DNA of 64,000 bases, from contig NZ_SELG01000031.1 of the NCBI RefSeq assembly GCF_007845635.1, forward strand, positions 166,702 through 230,701, in the 5' to 3' direction. The stretch is from Apibacter muscae (lineage in GTDB: Bacteria; Bacteroidota; Bacteroidia; Flavobacteriales; Weeksellaceae). The notes under the pieces are model-generated. The model was not told the DNA's origin, did no database searches, and was given only the letters and a program-made list of their open reading frames with translations. The position numbers and the translations under genes were made by a program. Positions within the stretch are counted from its first letter, which is position 1. Each line of letters starts with the position of its first letter. This document shows, piece after piece, positions 39,658 to 48,657 of the stretch.

Positions 39658-40278
39658 ATGTATAAGAAAACTTTACAACTTACTTCTGGTAGAGGTCCTG
39701 TGGAATGTGAATGGGCAGCAGCACAAATTTTAAAACATCTAATACAAGAAATAAACAAAGAGAAATTGAACTATAAAATTATTGAAAGAACTTCCGGAAC
39801 TTTTCAAGGCACTTTACAAACGGCATGCCTTGAAATATATGGTGAGAAAGAATTGTTAAATCAATTCATTTGCTCTTGGTTAGGAGTTATTCAATATATA
39901 GGACAAAGCCCTTTTAGAAAATTTCATAAGCGGAAAAATTGGTTTATAGAAATTTCAGAAGTTTCAGAATTAAAAGAAATAAACATTTTAGAAACAGATA
40001 TTAAGTACCAAGCTGTGCGTTCACAAGGCCCCGGAGGACAAAAGGTGAATAAGGTAAATACAGCTGTTAGGGCCACCCATCTGCCCACAAAAACCTCTGT
40101 ATTTGTTATGGACTCACGTTCTCAATTTCAGAATAAAAAAACGGCTAGAGATCGTTTAATCGAAAAGATTAAACTTAAAAATTACGAAAATTTAAAAAGC
40201 CAGATTCAAGAAAAATGGAATCATCAAACTGATATACAAAGAGGAAATCCTATTCGTGTATTCACTCATAAAGATTAG
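39658..40278 (+). CDS. prfH: PrfH, release-factor-like ribosome rescue protein
   Basis: A 206-residue homologue of class I release factors. The GGQ block SQGPGGQKVNKVNTAVRATH, the peptidyl-tRNA hydrolysis motif, is intact, but the N-terminal domain of RF1/RF2 is missing. Published work on proteobacterial rtcB-prfH pairs shows PrfH releases peptides on ribosomes whose 16S rRNA decoding centre has been cut, and the partner RtcB reseals the RNA. Here the two genes are adjacent, so the same role is expected. With rtcB interrupted, PrfH alone could still act on stalled ribosomes. Confidence 0.88.
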   Translation: MYKKTLQLTSGRGPVECEWAAAQILKHLIQEINKEKLNYKIIERTSGTFQGTLQTACLEIYGEKELLNQFICSWLGVIQYIGQSPFRKFHKRKNWFIEISEVSELKEINILETDIKYQAVRSQGPGGQKVNKVNTAVRATHLPTKTSVFVMDSRSQFQNKKTARDRLIEKIKLKNYENLKSQIQEKWNHQTDIQRGNPIRVFTHKD

Positions 40279-40395
40279 TCTTAAACATGAAACAAAATAA
40301 CCTAAGAAAATTATCAATTATAAACCTTTCAAGACATGAAATTTTGTACAAAATATACCTAATTCCTAAAACAATAATCAAGCAATGATTGATTT

Positions 40396-40420
40396 TCAAA
40401 ACATCTCAAAACATCTCAAA
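40396..40420 (+). repeat. Short tandem repeat
   Basis: Two and a half copies of TCAAAACATC in the intergenic region between prfH and the TPR gene. No known role. Confidence 0.8.
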
Positions 40421-40507
40421 TTCTAAAAAATAGAGATTCTCCAAACTAATGAATCAAAAGATGTTATTTTTGCAATACAAATATGTATTTATAGTTAATA
40501 AATAAAG

Positions 40508-41017
40508 ATGAACACCATACAAAATAAATATTATTTCCAAGCTTTAGACAACTTCCCGTACAATATGGAAGATACCATGGAAGCTCTAAACTACGCTTTG
40601 TCTTATGATCCAAACCAAGCCGATTGCTTATGTTTACTGGCAAGGGTGTATGCCGAAGTTCTTAATGATTACACCACCGCCAAGGAGTATTTTGAAAGAG
40701 CAATGGCTTCTAATCTACATTGTATATCATTGTACCCTCCTTATATCGAATGCCTTCTATGGAATGAAGACTTCCAAGAGGCGGAAAAGCTTATTCATTT
40801 CGCTTTAACTGTTAAAGGGATAGATAAAGCCGCTATTTACAATAAGAAGTCTTTGTGGTATGAATACCAAAGAGACTATAAAAATGCTTTAAAAGCCATT
40901 GATGAAGCTAGATTACATACCTATACCCAAAGCTTTATGAGCCATCTGGACGATCGTGCTAAACTTATCAAGCAAAAAGAAAAAAAAGTGAATAAAAAAC
41001 CAAGGAATTCTAAATAG
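40508..41017 (+). CDS. Small TPR-like protein
   Basis: A 169-residue soluble protein with alpha-helical repeats of the TPR kind. The clearest unit is ALSYDPNQADCLCLLARVYAEVLNDYTTAKEYFERAM, followed by weaker ones. No signal peptide or catalytic motif. TPRs mediate protein contacts; the partner is unknown. A -7-like TATTTTTG lies about 35 nt upstream. The C-terminal KQKEKKVNKKPRNS tail is very basic. Widespread but uncharacterised. Confidence 0.75.
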   Translation: MNTIQNKYYFQALDNFPYNMEDTMEALNYALSYDPNQADCLCLLARVYAEVLNDYTTAKEYFERAMASNLHCISLYPPYIECLLWNEDFQEAEKLIHFALTVKGIDKAAIYNKKSLWYEYQRDYKNALKAIDEARLHTYTQSFMSHLDDRAKLIKQKEKKVNKKPRNSK

Positions 41018-41034
41018 AATTCCTTGGTTTTTTT
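40994..41034 (+). terminator. Long-stem terminator overlapping the TPR gene stop
   Basis: An 18-bp stem (AAAAAACCAAGGAATTCT and complement) with a 4-nt loop, followed by T. The stop codon lies in the loop and right arm. Confidence 0.93.
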
Positions 41035-41199
41035 ATTGGTATAATTATCCATTTCTCATCCGTTATCCTAAATATAATTCCAAATAAATTCTTAGAATTT
41101 CATATCTATTTTATACTTTAGTTCTAAGCACAAGATCAATAAAAAAGCTTTTTATAAAAACCATACGAACTCATGTAAGAATAACTTATTTTTGTACGT

Positions 41200-43134
41200 A
41201 TGATTTCCAAAGAAACCATTGATAAGATTTTCTCCACCGCTAGGGTTGAAGAAGTGATTTCCGATTTTGTTAACCTAAAAAAATCCGGAAGCAATTATAA
41301 AGGTCTCAGTCCTTTTGTGGATGAAAAAACCCCCTCGTTTATGGTTTCTCCTGCCAAACAAATCTGGAAAGACTTCTCTTCTGGCAAAGGAGGGAACGTA
41401 GTTACCTTCATTATGGAGCAGGAGCACTACACCTACCCGGAAGCTTTGCGCTATTTGGCAAAAAAATACCACATTGAAATAGAGGAAGACGAAACCGAGC
41501 TAACCGAAGAACAAAAGGAGATACAGCTGAACAAAGAAAGCTTATACCAACTTTCTGAAGTGGCAAATGAATATTTCCAACAACAACTCTGGGATGAAGA
41601 AGAAGGAAAAACCTTAGCTCTTTCCTATTTTAGAGAAAGAGAAATTCGAGACGAAATTATTAAACAATTTCAATTGGGGTATTCGCCTAAAAGTAGAAGC
41701 GCTTTTACTACTTACGCCCTGGAAAAAGGATACAAACGAGAAGCTCTAGAAAAATCCGGACTTGGCATTTTTAAAGAAGATTCTGAAATTGGGTACGACA
41801 GATTTCGCGAAAGAGTAATTTTTCCCATTCACAGTTTTTCCGGAAGGGTTTTAGGTTTCGGGGGCAGAGTTTTACAAAACCATGGAAAAACTGCCAAATA
41901 TCTAAATTCTCCTGAAAGTGAAATTTATCACAAAAGCCAAACTTTGTATGGGTTATTTCAAGCCAAAACCCACATCATTAAGGAAGATAATTGTTATTTG
42001 GTAGAAGGCTATATGGATGTTATAACCCTTTACCAAAATGGAATAAAAAATGTAGTTGCCTCTTCCGGCACCTCTCTTACCACAGACCAAATTAGACTAA
42101 TTAAAAGGCTTACTCCCAATATTACCATTTTATACGATGGGGATCCGGCAGGTATAAAAGCTTCCTTTCGTGGAATTGATATGATTTTGGAACAGGAAAT
42201 GAATGTGCGCGTTTTACTCTTCCCCCAAGGGGAAGATCCGGATAGTTTTGCCCGCAAACACACGACGGAAGAAATTGAGCTTTATTTTAAACAAAACATC
42301 AAGGATTTTATAAATTTTAAAACCGATGTTTTACTGGAAGAAACCCAAGGAGACCCTATAAAAAAAGCATCGCTCATCCGAGACATTGTAGGCAGCATTG
42401 CTTTAATTACCAATCTTATTCAGCAAGAAATCTATATAAAAGAATGTTCTCGTTTATTAGATATTTCTGAACAAGTATTGTTTAGCGAACTGGCACAAAT
42501 TTCTCAACCAAAGGAAAATAAAGAAAATTCTTCTTCGGCTCCACGCCCACAGCTGCAAGCCATAAATAAACAATCCTCCAAAGAGGTTGATTTTACTTAT
42601 AAGATAGAGGAAGATATTTTAGACCTTATGCTTTCTTATGGGGATTTTGAAATTGAAATAAAATATCAGGACGAGGATGAAACCTATTCTACCACAGTAA
42701 TTGAAGAAATTGTTCAAAAACTACAGGAAGACGATATACAGTTTAGCATTGACTTTTATAACAAAATTTTCCATGACATTATAGAAGGTTTAGAAAATAA
42801 CGAATTACGTACCGGTAGTTATTTTGTAAAATCGGAAGAAGAAGAATTTACACATTTTGCAGCGGAAAAAATGTTGAAAAAGTACTCCATTAGCAAAAAT
42901 TGGGAAGCCAAAGAAATATTTGTGCCTACCTTAGAACAAAACCTAGCGAAAAATACTAAAGATGTTATTTTAACTTATAAATCTATGAAGATCATTCAAA
43001 TGAAAAATGCTTTAGCTTTACAACTAAAAGAAGAGGATCTCACAGACGAAAAGAGAATAACCATTTTTAAACAATTGATGAATTTAGATACTCTTTTAAA
43101 AAGGATTAAACAATTGGAAAATCGGGTTATGTAA
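41200..43134 (+). CDS. dnaG: DNA primase without its zinc ligands
   Basis: A 644-residue replication primase. The N-terminal zinc-binding domain keeps its frame (NYKGLSPFVDEKTPSF), but the four metal ligands are replaced: Ser37, Val40, Asp58 and Ser61 stand where Cys, His, Cys, Cys occur in the classic CHC2 pattern, with identical spacing. The catalytic Toprim region is intact (YLVEGYMDVITLYQNG, ILYDGDPAGIKA). The C-terminal helicase-binding part is present but diverged. From memory, similar replacement occurs in other flavobacteria. A -7 element (TATTTTTG, 41187-41194) lies 6 nt before the start, so the leader is very short or absent. Confidence 0.92.
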   Translation: MISKETIDKIFSTARVEEVISDFVNLKKSGSNYKGLSPFVDEKTPSFMVSPAKQIWKDFSSGKGGNVVTFIMEQEHYTYPEALRYLAKKYHIEIEEDETELTEEQKEIQLNKESLYQLSEVANEYFQQQLWDEEEGKTLALSYFREREIRDEIIKQFQLGYSPKSRSAFTTYALEKGYKREALEKSGLGIFKEDSEIGYDRFRERVIFPIHSFSGRVLGFGGRVLQNHGKTAKYLNSPESEIYHKSQTLYGLFQAKTHIIKEDNCYLVEGYMDVITLYQNGIKNVVASSGTSLTTDQIRLIKRLTPNITILYDGDPAGIKASFRGIDMILEQEMNVRVLLFPQGEDPDSFARKHTTEEIELYFKQNIKDFINFKTDVLLEETQGDPIKKASLIRDIVGSIALITNLIQQEIYIKECSRLLDISEQVLFSELAQISQPKENKENSSSAPRPQLQAINKQSSKEVDFTYKIEEDILDLMLSYGDFEIEIKYQDEDETYSTTVIEEIVQKLQEDDIQFSIDFYNKIFHDIIEGLENNELRTGSYFVKSEEEEFTHFAAEKMLKKYSISKNWEAKEIFVPTLEQNLAKNTKDVILTYKSMKIIQMKNALALQLKEEDLTDEKRITIFKQLMNLDTLLKRIKQLENRVM

Positions 43135-43206
43135 TTTTTTGCTTCCTCTAAGACTATTCCGTTTAGATAGATTAAAAAACATACATTTCAAAATAACTAA
43201 CGTATT

Positions 43207-43246
43207 ACCTCCAAGGAGGCTCCTGGGTACGGGCGGTACAAATATA
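43207..43246 (-). promoter_or_regulatory. GC-rich patch with a minus-strand -7-like element
   Basis: In the 272-nt dnaG-rsmG gap, 43207-43239 is unusually G+C rich and holds CCTCCAAGGAGG and GTACGGGCGGTAC, both inverted repeats. Next to it, CAAATATA (43239-43246) reads TATATTTG on the minus strand, a -7 consensus, but no -33 is visible. It may be a small RNA start, an old mobile-element footprint or nothing. Confidence 0.3.
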
Positions 43247-43406
43247 TTTTATATTGAGCCATTTATAAATTTATTCTCCGAAATATGGCCGGTTTCCTTA
43301 AGAGTTTAACGTAAAATTGAGCTTCTGTCTATAAATAGGTTAACGTTGAAAAGGAAAGAAGTTATTGGCTTTAAATTTTCTATTTTTGTATTCATACTCT
43401 TTGTCT

Positions 43407-44024
43407 ATGCAAACCTTAAAAAAATATTTCCCTTGCCTTACTGAAAAGCAAGAAAAACTATTCAATAAGTTACCTTCTCTTTACAAAGAATGGAACAAAA
43501 AAATTAACGTCATCTCCCGGAAAGATATTGATTTTTTGGGTGAAAGGCATATTTTGCACTCTTTAGGAATAGCCCAAGTACTTTCTTTCCAACCTAAGGC
43601 TAAGGTGCTCGATATCGGAACTGGTGGGGGATTTCCAGGAATTCCTTTGGCAATTTTATTTCCAGAAACCTCCTTTGTTTTGGTTGATTCCATTGGAAAA
43701 AAAATTAAAGTGGTACAAGAAATTGCAGAGGCTTTGTCATTAACCAACGTAACGGCTCTGCATTCTCGAGCGGAGGAAATTGACGATCGATTTGATTTTA
43801 TAGTAAGCCGGGCTGTAACTCAAATGCCTACTTTTATTAACTGGACACATAACAAGTTTCTAAAAAAAAATATGCATTCTTTAAAAAACGGGATTCTTTA
43901 TTTAAAGGGAGGAGATTTAACAGAGGAATTAAAAGAATTCCCTAAGGCAAAAATCTATCCGCTTTCTAATTTTTTTGAGGAAGATTTTTTTGAAACCAAG
44001 AAGGTGGTTTACTTGGAAAATTAA
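43407..44024 (+). CDS. rsmG: 16S rRNA (guanine527-N7)-methyltransferase
   Basis: A 205-residue SAM-dependent enzyme (GidB) that methylates G527 in 16S rRNA. The SAM site is KVLDIGTGGGFPGIPLAILF; FIVSRAVTQM is the later catalytic block. I start at ATG 43407 (MQTLKKYFPCLTEKQ) because this fits family length; the longer frame adds 14 hydrophobic residues. Loss of this enzyme gives low streptomycin resistance in other bacteria. It stands as a single gene. Confidence 0.92.
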   Translation: MQTLKKYFPCLTEKQEKLFNKLPSLYKEWNKKINVISRKDIDFLGERHILHSLGIAQVLSFQPKAKVLDIGTGGGFPGIPLAILFPETSFVLVDSIGKKIKVVQEIAEALSLTNVTALHSRAEEIDDRFDFIVSRAVTQMPTFINWTHNKFLKKNMHSLKNGILYLKGGDLTEELKEFPKAKIYPLSNFFEEDFFETKKVVYLEN

Positions 44025-44054
44025 AGCGGCAGATACTGCTTTTAACTTTTTATT

Positions 44055-44088
44055 TTTGCGCTTTTTGGTAAAATATAATGTAAATTTG
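44055..44088 (+). promoter_or_regulatory. Predicted glnS promoter
   Basis: TTTG at 44055-44058 and TAAATTTG at 44081-44088, separated by 22 nt. The glnS start follows 21 nt later. Confidence 0.5.
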
Positions 44089-44109
44089 TTTTTCAATACC
44101 TAATACACT

Positions 44110-45795
44110 ATGCACGAAGAAGAAAAAAAAACCTCTAATTTTTTAGAGCAAATTATAGACGAGGATTTAGCACAAGGGTTTCCTAAAGATAAACTTCGGT
44201 TTCGTTTTCCGCCTGAACCTAATGGCTTTCTACACATAGGGCATACCAAGGCTATATGGATCAATTTTGGATTGGCTCAAAAATACCAGGCGCCGGTAAA
44301 CCTAAGATTGGACGATACGAATCCGGAAAAGGAGGAGCAAAAATATGTGGATGCGATTAAAAAGGATATTGAATGGCTGGGCTACCGATGGGATCAAGAA
44401 TGTTACGCTTCTGACTATTTTCAGCAATTGTACGACTGGGCTGAACAGTTGGTAAAAGAAGGGAAAGCCTACGTGGATAGTCAAACTTCTGAAGAAATTG
44501 CGGAACAAAAAAAATCTCCTTACGAGGAGGGCGTGGAAAGCCCTTACCGTAATAGAAGTGTGGAAGAAAATTTAGATTTATTGAGAAGAATGAAGGCGGG
44601 AGAATTTGAGGAAGGTGCTCATTTGCTTCGTGCAAAAATAGATATGAAATCTCCCAACATGAATTTAAGGGATCCTGCCATGTATAGGATTATAAAAAAA
44701 TCTCATCACCGAACGGGAGATCAGTGGTGCATTTACCCTTTATATGACTGGACACATGGAGAATCTGATTATATTGAACAAATTTCTCATTCTCTTTGTT
44801 CTTTAGAATTTGAAAACCATAGACCTTTGTACGAATGGTTCATTAACCAAGTTTACCAAGAGGGAACGGTAAAAAGTAAACAACGAGAGTTCGCTCGTAT
44901 GAGTTTGGCTTATACTTTAACCAGCAAAAGAAAGCTTTTGCGTTTGGTGGAAGGAAACTATGTTTCGGGCTGGGACGATCCTCGTATGCCTACCATTTCG
45001 GGGATGAGAAGAAGGGGATATACCCCTGAGGCGATCCTAGATTTTTTAGAGAGGGTAGGCGTTGCAAAAAGGGAAAATTTGATTGACCTTTCTTTACTTG
45101 AATTCTCTGTTAGAAATCATTTAAATAAAATTGCTCCGAGAGTAATGGCAGTAAAAAATCCGGTAAAAATAATTATTACCAATTACCCGGAAGGAGAAAT
45201 TGAATATGTGCGTGTGGAAAACAATCCGGAAAACCCAGAGAGTGGAGAGAGAGAAGTGCCTTTTTCAAGAGAGATATACATTGAAAGGGAGGATTTTATG
45301 GAGGAGGCTCCTAAAAAATTCTTCCGACTTACTTTAGGAGGGGAAGTTCGTTTGAAAGGTACCTACATTCTAAAAGCGGAAAGGGTGGACAAAGATGAGA
45401 CCGGAGAAATTCAAACCATCTACTGTACCTACGACAAGGACAGTAAAAGCGGTAGCGGTACAGAGGCTAGTTTAAGAAAAGTAAAGGGAACTTTACACTG
45501 GGTTTCAGCCACTCAAGCTCTTCCTATTGAAATACGTATGTATGATCGTCTTTTCAAAGTTGAATCTCCGGATTCTATGGAAGGTGATTTTCTAGATTAT
45601 TTAAATCCTGATTCTTTACAGGTGGTTCAAGGATATGCTGAACCTAGCCTTCTTAATGCTACCATTGGCAGTAAATATCAATTTCAACGTTTGGGTTATT
45701 TTGTGGTTGATGAAGATTCCACGAAAGAAAAACTCATTTTTAACCAAACGGTGGGTTTAAAAGATACTTGGAGTAAAATCGCTAATCAAAAATAA
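44110..45795 (+). CDS. glnS: Glutaminyl-tRNA synthetase
   Basis: A 561-residue class I synthetase. HIGH motif is PNGFLHIGHTKAIW (residues 38-50); the KMSKS-type loop is TLTSKRKLLRL. The C-terminal anticodon-binding beta-barrels match GlnRS rather than GluRS. Presence of GlnRS means glutamine is charged directly, without the GatCAB route for tRNA-Gln. Signature REFARMSLAYT precedes the KMSKS loop as in family members. The next gene starts 7 nt later. Confidence 0.96.
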   Translation: MHEEEKKTSNFLEQIIDEDLAQGFPKDKLRFRFPPEPNGFLHIGHTKAIWINFGLAQKYQAPVNLRLDDTNPEKEEQKYVDAIKKDIEWLGYRWDQECYASDYFQQLYDWAEQLVKEGKAYVDSQTSEEIAEQKKSPYEEGVESPYRNRSVEENLDLLRRMKAGEFEEGAHLLRAKIDMKSPNMNLRDPAMYRIIKKSHHRTGDQWCIYPLYDWTHGESDYIEQISHSLCSLEFENHRPLYEWFINQVYQEGTVKSKQREFARMSLAYTLTSKRKLLRLVEGNYVSGWDDPRMPTISGMRRRGYTPEAILDFLERVGVAKRENLIDLSLLEFSVRNHLNKIAPRVMAVKNPVKIIITNYPEGEIEYVRVENNPENPESGEREVPFSREIYIEREDFMEEAPKKFFRLTLGGEVRLKGTYILKAERVDKDETGEIQTIYCTYDKDSKSGSGTEASLRKVKGTLHWVSATQALPIEIRMYDRLFKVESPDSMEGDFLDYLNPDSLQVVQGYAEPSLLNATIGSKYQFQRLGYFVVDEDSTKEKLIFNQTVGLKDTWSKIANQK

Positions 45796-45802
45796 TAGGC
45801 AT

Positions 45803-46663
45803 ATGAAAAAAATAATTTCTTTAACTGTTCTACTACTATTTACCTTATTTACTTATGCACAGGAAATTAAAGCTCCCGCAGCTAGTTTAAAAGCGAAAGT
45901 GGAACAAATGGTGGGGCTTACAGACGTTGAGTTTGAATATTCGCGTCCTAACAAAAAAGGTAGGGTTATTTTTGGAGACTTGGTGCCGTACAATAAAATT
46001 TGGAGAACCGGAGCAAATGAAAATACTACTTTTCAATTTGGTGATGATGTAGAATTTTATGGTCAAAATTTACCTAAGGGTAAATATGCTTTGTACACCA
46101 TCCCTCACAAAAACAAATGGGATCTTATCTTTTATTCAGATTCTGAAAACTGGGGAGTACCTAAAGAATGGGACGAAAGTAAGGTAGCGCTTAAAATAAC
46201 AGTTCCAACTAAGCAGCTGAATGATACTGTTGAAACTTTTACCATTGGTATTAATAATCTTTCCGACAATTCGGGGCATTTACAGCTGATGTGGGACCAA
46301 ACATTGATCGATGCTAAATTTAATGTCCCAACCCAAAAAATTGCAAATTCCAGCATAGAAGGTATATTATCTAATCCTAATGCGGATGCAAATGCTTATT
46401 ATGCTTCGGCAAATTACTATCTAAGATCCAACGGAGATATGAAAAAAGCGCTTAACTGGATCAATAGGGCTATTGATCTAAAACAAGGCGAGTCTCCTTA
46501 TTGGTATTTTTGGATTAAGGCTCAGATACAAGCGAAGTTGGGTGATATTAAAGGAGCCATAGAATCTTCTGAAAAATCTTTAGAGGGCGCGAAAAAGGAG
46601 TCTAACGAAGAATACATCAAACTTAACACCAACGCACTTAAAGGTTGGAAAAAAGTTTTATAA
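45803..46663 (+). CDS. DUF2911 protein with C-terminal TPR-like repeats
   Basis: A 286-residue exported protein (signal ends FTYAQ). The DUF2911 core is VEFEYSRPNKKGRVIFGDLV, then YNKIWRTGANENTTFQF and LPKGKYALYTIP. After residue 190, KKALNWINRAIDLKQG and GAIESSEKSLEGAKKE look like TPR units. The family is abundant in Bacteroidota and Gemmatimonadota with no known function. It is probably cotranscribed with glnS. Confidence 0.85.
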   Translation: MKKIISLTVLLLFTLFTYAQEIKAPAASLKAKVEQMVGLTDVEFEYSRPNKKGRVIFGDLVPYNKIWRTGANENTTFQFGDDVEFYGQNLPKGKYALYTIPHKNKWDLIFYSDSENWGVPKEWDESKVALKITVPTKQLNDTVETFTIGINNLSDNSGHLQLMWDQTLIDAKFNVPTQKIANSSIEGILSNPNADANAYYASANYYLRSNGDMKKALNWINRAIDLKQGESPYWYFWIKAQIQAKLGDIKGAIESSEKSLEGAKKESNEEYIKLNTNALKGWKKVL

Positions 46664-46710
46664 TAAGATAAAATATTAAGTTTTTTATTTCAGTATTCTA
46701 TAAAATATTT

Positions 46711-46718
46711 TATATTTG
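46711..46718 (+). promoter_or_regulatory. Isolated -7 element in the DUF2911-DUF2480 gap
   Basis: TATATTTG followed by CA, a perfect -7 consensus, about 33 nt before a hairpin. No clear -33 TTG lies 17-23 nt upstream, so the promoter is only tentative. If used, the transcript would be about 70 nt and would end at the hairpin. Confidence 0.35.
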
Positions 46719-46750
46719 CATATCGTTCTTTATATAGATAATAAGTTTTA

Positions 46751-46799
46751 GCATGCTTCAATCATAGGATCTTTTGGAGCATGCATTTTTATTTTTTTT
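46751..46799 (+). terminator. Terminator between convergent genes
   Basis: Stem GCATGCTTC / GGAGCATGC (46751-46759 / 46776-46784, one wobble) with a 16-nt loop, then a long T run. It ends the glnS-DUF2911 transcript or a small RNA starting near 46725. Confidence 0.75.
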
Positions 46800-47295
46800 G
46801 TTTGTAAATCGGTACTGTGCTACAAGCTTCTCCATACATTAATGAAAAAACCATGGGCTTTAATTTTTGTACCAATTGTACATATGCATTCTGAGGGATT
46901 GGTTTTCCTGAACAACCTTTAATTATAACTTTTTTATCCTTATAGGGATTAACATCAAATTCTTGAATAATTTTGGTATAAATATCTCTTTCCAATTCTT
47001 CTAATGACCCAAAAGAAATATGTTTAGCGATGTCTGTTAGATAAGTTGCTACCAACAAATAACCCCATGAGGGAATAATCGCCTCTGATGAACAATGAAT
47101 GGCTACATAGCTATTTTTATAAATTTCCCAATTGAAATCTTTTAAATTTTGTCTAAAATCTTTTTCTTTTAGTACTAATTCTTGATACAGAAATTCTTTT
47201 AAATCAAATACTTTTCTAGGCTCAGTAGGGTAAAAATCCTCTAAATCTATGGTTATTAGTCCACTTTTTTCTACTTTGTTTACAATATCACTCAT
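46789..47295 (-). CDS. DUF2480 family protein
   Basis: A 168-residue cytoplasmic protein. It begins IVNKVEKSGLITIDLEDFYP, the family signature, followed by FDLKEFLYQELVLKEKDFR. A CSGKPIP and conserved Cys near the end (GEACSTVP) are also typical. Unknown function, conserved in Bacteroidota. It starts 18 nt downstream of the trmD stop on the same strand, suggesting cotranscription. Confidence 0.85.
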   Translation of the reverse strand: MSDIVNKVEKSGLITIDLEDFYPTEPRKVFDLKEFLYQELVLKEKDFRQNLKDFNWEIYKNSYVAIHCSSEAIIPSWGYLLVATYLTDIAKHISFGSLEELERDIYTKIIQEFDVNPYKDKKVIIKGCSGKPIPQNAYVQLVQKLKPMVFSLMYGEACSTVPIYKQKK

Positions 47296-47313
47296 AAAAG
47301 TCTATCTTATTTA

Positions 47314-47988
47314 TTATTCCAATAAATCGGGTCTTCTCTTTTGTGTATGCTGCAAAGACATTTCATGTCTCCAGTCTTCAATTTTTGCAAAATTTCCGCT
47401 GAGCAAAACTTCCGGTACTTTTAAATTTTTATATTCTTCCGGTCGTGTATACACCGGTGGAGCTAATAAATTATCCTGAAATGAATCGTACAATGCAGAG
47501 GTCTCATCATTCAAAACCCCGGGCAATAACCTTACAATGGCATCTACCAACACACAGGCGCCTAATTCTCCCCCACTTAGCACATAGTCTCCAATGGATA
47601 TCTCTTTAGTTATGTGCAAGTCTCTCACTCTCTGGTCTACTCCTTTATAATGACCGCATAGGATCATTAAATTTTTTTTGAGTGATAGGGAATTGCAAGT
47701 TTTTTGATTTAGAGTATCTCCATCCGGAGTCATGTAAATAATCTCATCGTAATACCGTTCTTGTTTTAATTGGGAAATGCATAGATCTATAGGTTCTATC
47801 ATCATTACCATTCCGGCACCTCCTCCATATTGAGTATCATCTACCTGCTTATGTTTTCCTTTGGCAAATTCTCGCAAATTATGTACGTATATCTCTACTT
47901 TATTTTTATCCTGAGCTCGTTTCATTATAGACTCTTGCAAAGGACTTTTCAACAAATCTGGCAGTACACTTATAATATCTATCCTCAT
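47314..47988 (-). CDS. trmD: tRNA (guanine37-N1)-methyltransferase
   Basis: A 224-residue SPOUT methyltransferase that modifies G37 of tRNAs reading CNN and NNG codons, preventing frameshifts. Typical blocks are [45 protein letters not shown] and [14 protein letters not shown] (trefoil knot). Most genomes place it near ribosomal genes; here it sits with DUF2480. Assignment is firm. Confidence 0.95.
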   Translation of the reverse strand: MRIDIISVLPDLLKSPLQESIMKRAQDKNKVEIYVHNLREFAKGKHKQVDDTQYGGGAGMVMMIEPIDLCISQLKQERYYDEIIYMTPDGDTLNQKTCNSLSLKKNLMILCGHYKGVDQRVRDLHITKEISIGDYVLSGGELGACVLVDAIVRLLPGVLNDETSALYDSFQDNLLAPPVYTRPEEYKNLKVPEVLLSGNFAKIEDWRHEMSLQHTQKRRPDLLE

Positions 47989-48165
47989 TTTTGTTTAACT
48001 AAAATATCTAAATCTTTGTTTAAAATAAATCTTTTATCTTTTTTAACCCGTAATTTTTATATACTAATTATATTTACAAATATCTAAAAAATAAGATTTA
48101 TTTAAATTATAATGAAGATTTAAATAATTATTAAACTAAAATTCAAACTTCCTTAATATAATTGT

Positions 48166-48567
48166 TTAGTTAAAGTATTTCCATCTTGGGATGATGGGAA
48201 CTAAAGCAAAACCTATAAAAAAATACAACCCATGTATGGCGTCTAGTTCTTCAAATCCTAAGAACAAATGAAAAAGAATATCTAAAATTAGGGTTGCTGT
48301 AAATAGGTAAATACCATTTTTCTTAAAGTGGTAAGACCAATAGGAACCTAATATCATTAATACTCCAAAAAAAAGATTTATACCGAAAAACCAAAGTGGA
48401 GCTGAAGGAAAATATATTTTTTTAAATCCTAAATAGGCAAGTACTATAGGTATTAAACCCATAAACCCCATATATAAACAAGCCATCAAAAAGCCTAAGG
48501 ATTTTTTTTCTTTAACTACAAAATATTCCTTAGGTCTTTTACCAAAAATTGAATCTTCCTCTTTCAT
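48166..48567 (-). CDS. Small hypothetical membrane protein
   Basis: A 133-residue protein with a charged N terminus (MKEEDSIFGKRPKEYFV) and four predicted transmembrane helices, starting SLGFLMACLYMGFMGLI. No catalytic motif or known family recognised. It stands between trmD and lrp on the minus strand. A structural or accessory membrane role is all that can be said. Confidence 0.6.
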   Translation of the reverse strand: MKEEDSIFGKRPKEYFVVKEKKSLGFLMACLYMGFMGLIPIVLAYLGFKKIYFPSAPLWFFGINLFFGVLMILGSYWSYHFKKNGIYLFTATLILDILFHLFLGFEELDAIHGLYFFIGFALVPIIPRWKYFN

Positions 48568-48599
48568 AAAAATATTTTTTAATGTTACGTAAATATAAA

Positions 48600-48632
48600 A
48601 AAAATAATACAGAAAATTTCTGTATTATTTTT
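48600..48632. terminator. Bidirectional terminator after lrp
   Basis: A perfect palindrome around CAGAAA-A-TTTCTG with 16-bp arms and A/T tails, 25 nt beyond the lrp stop. Confidence 0.85.
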
Positions 48633-48657
48633 AAGACGTTCCTTTTAAAAAATATTT

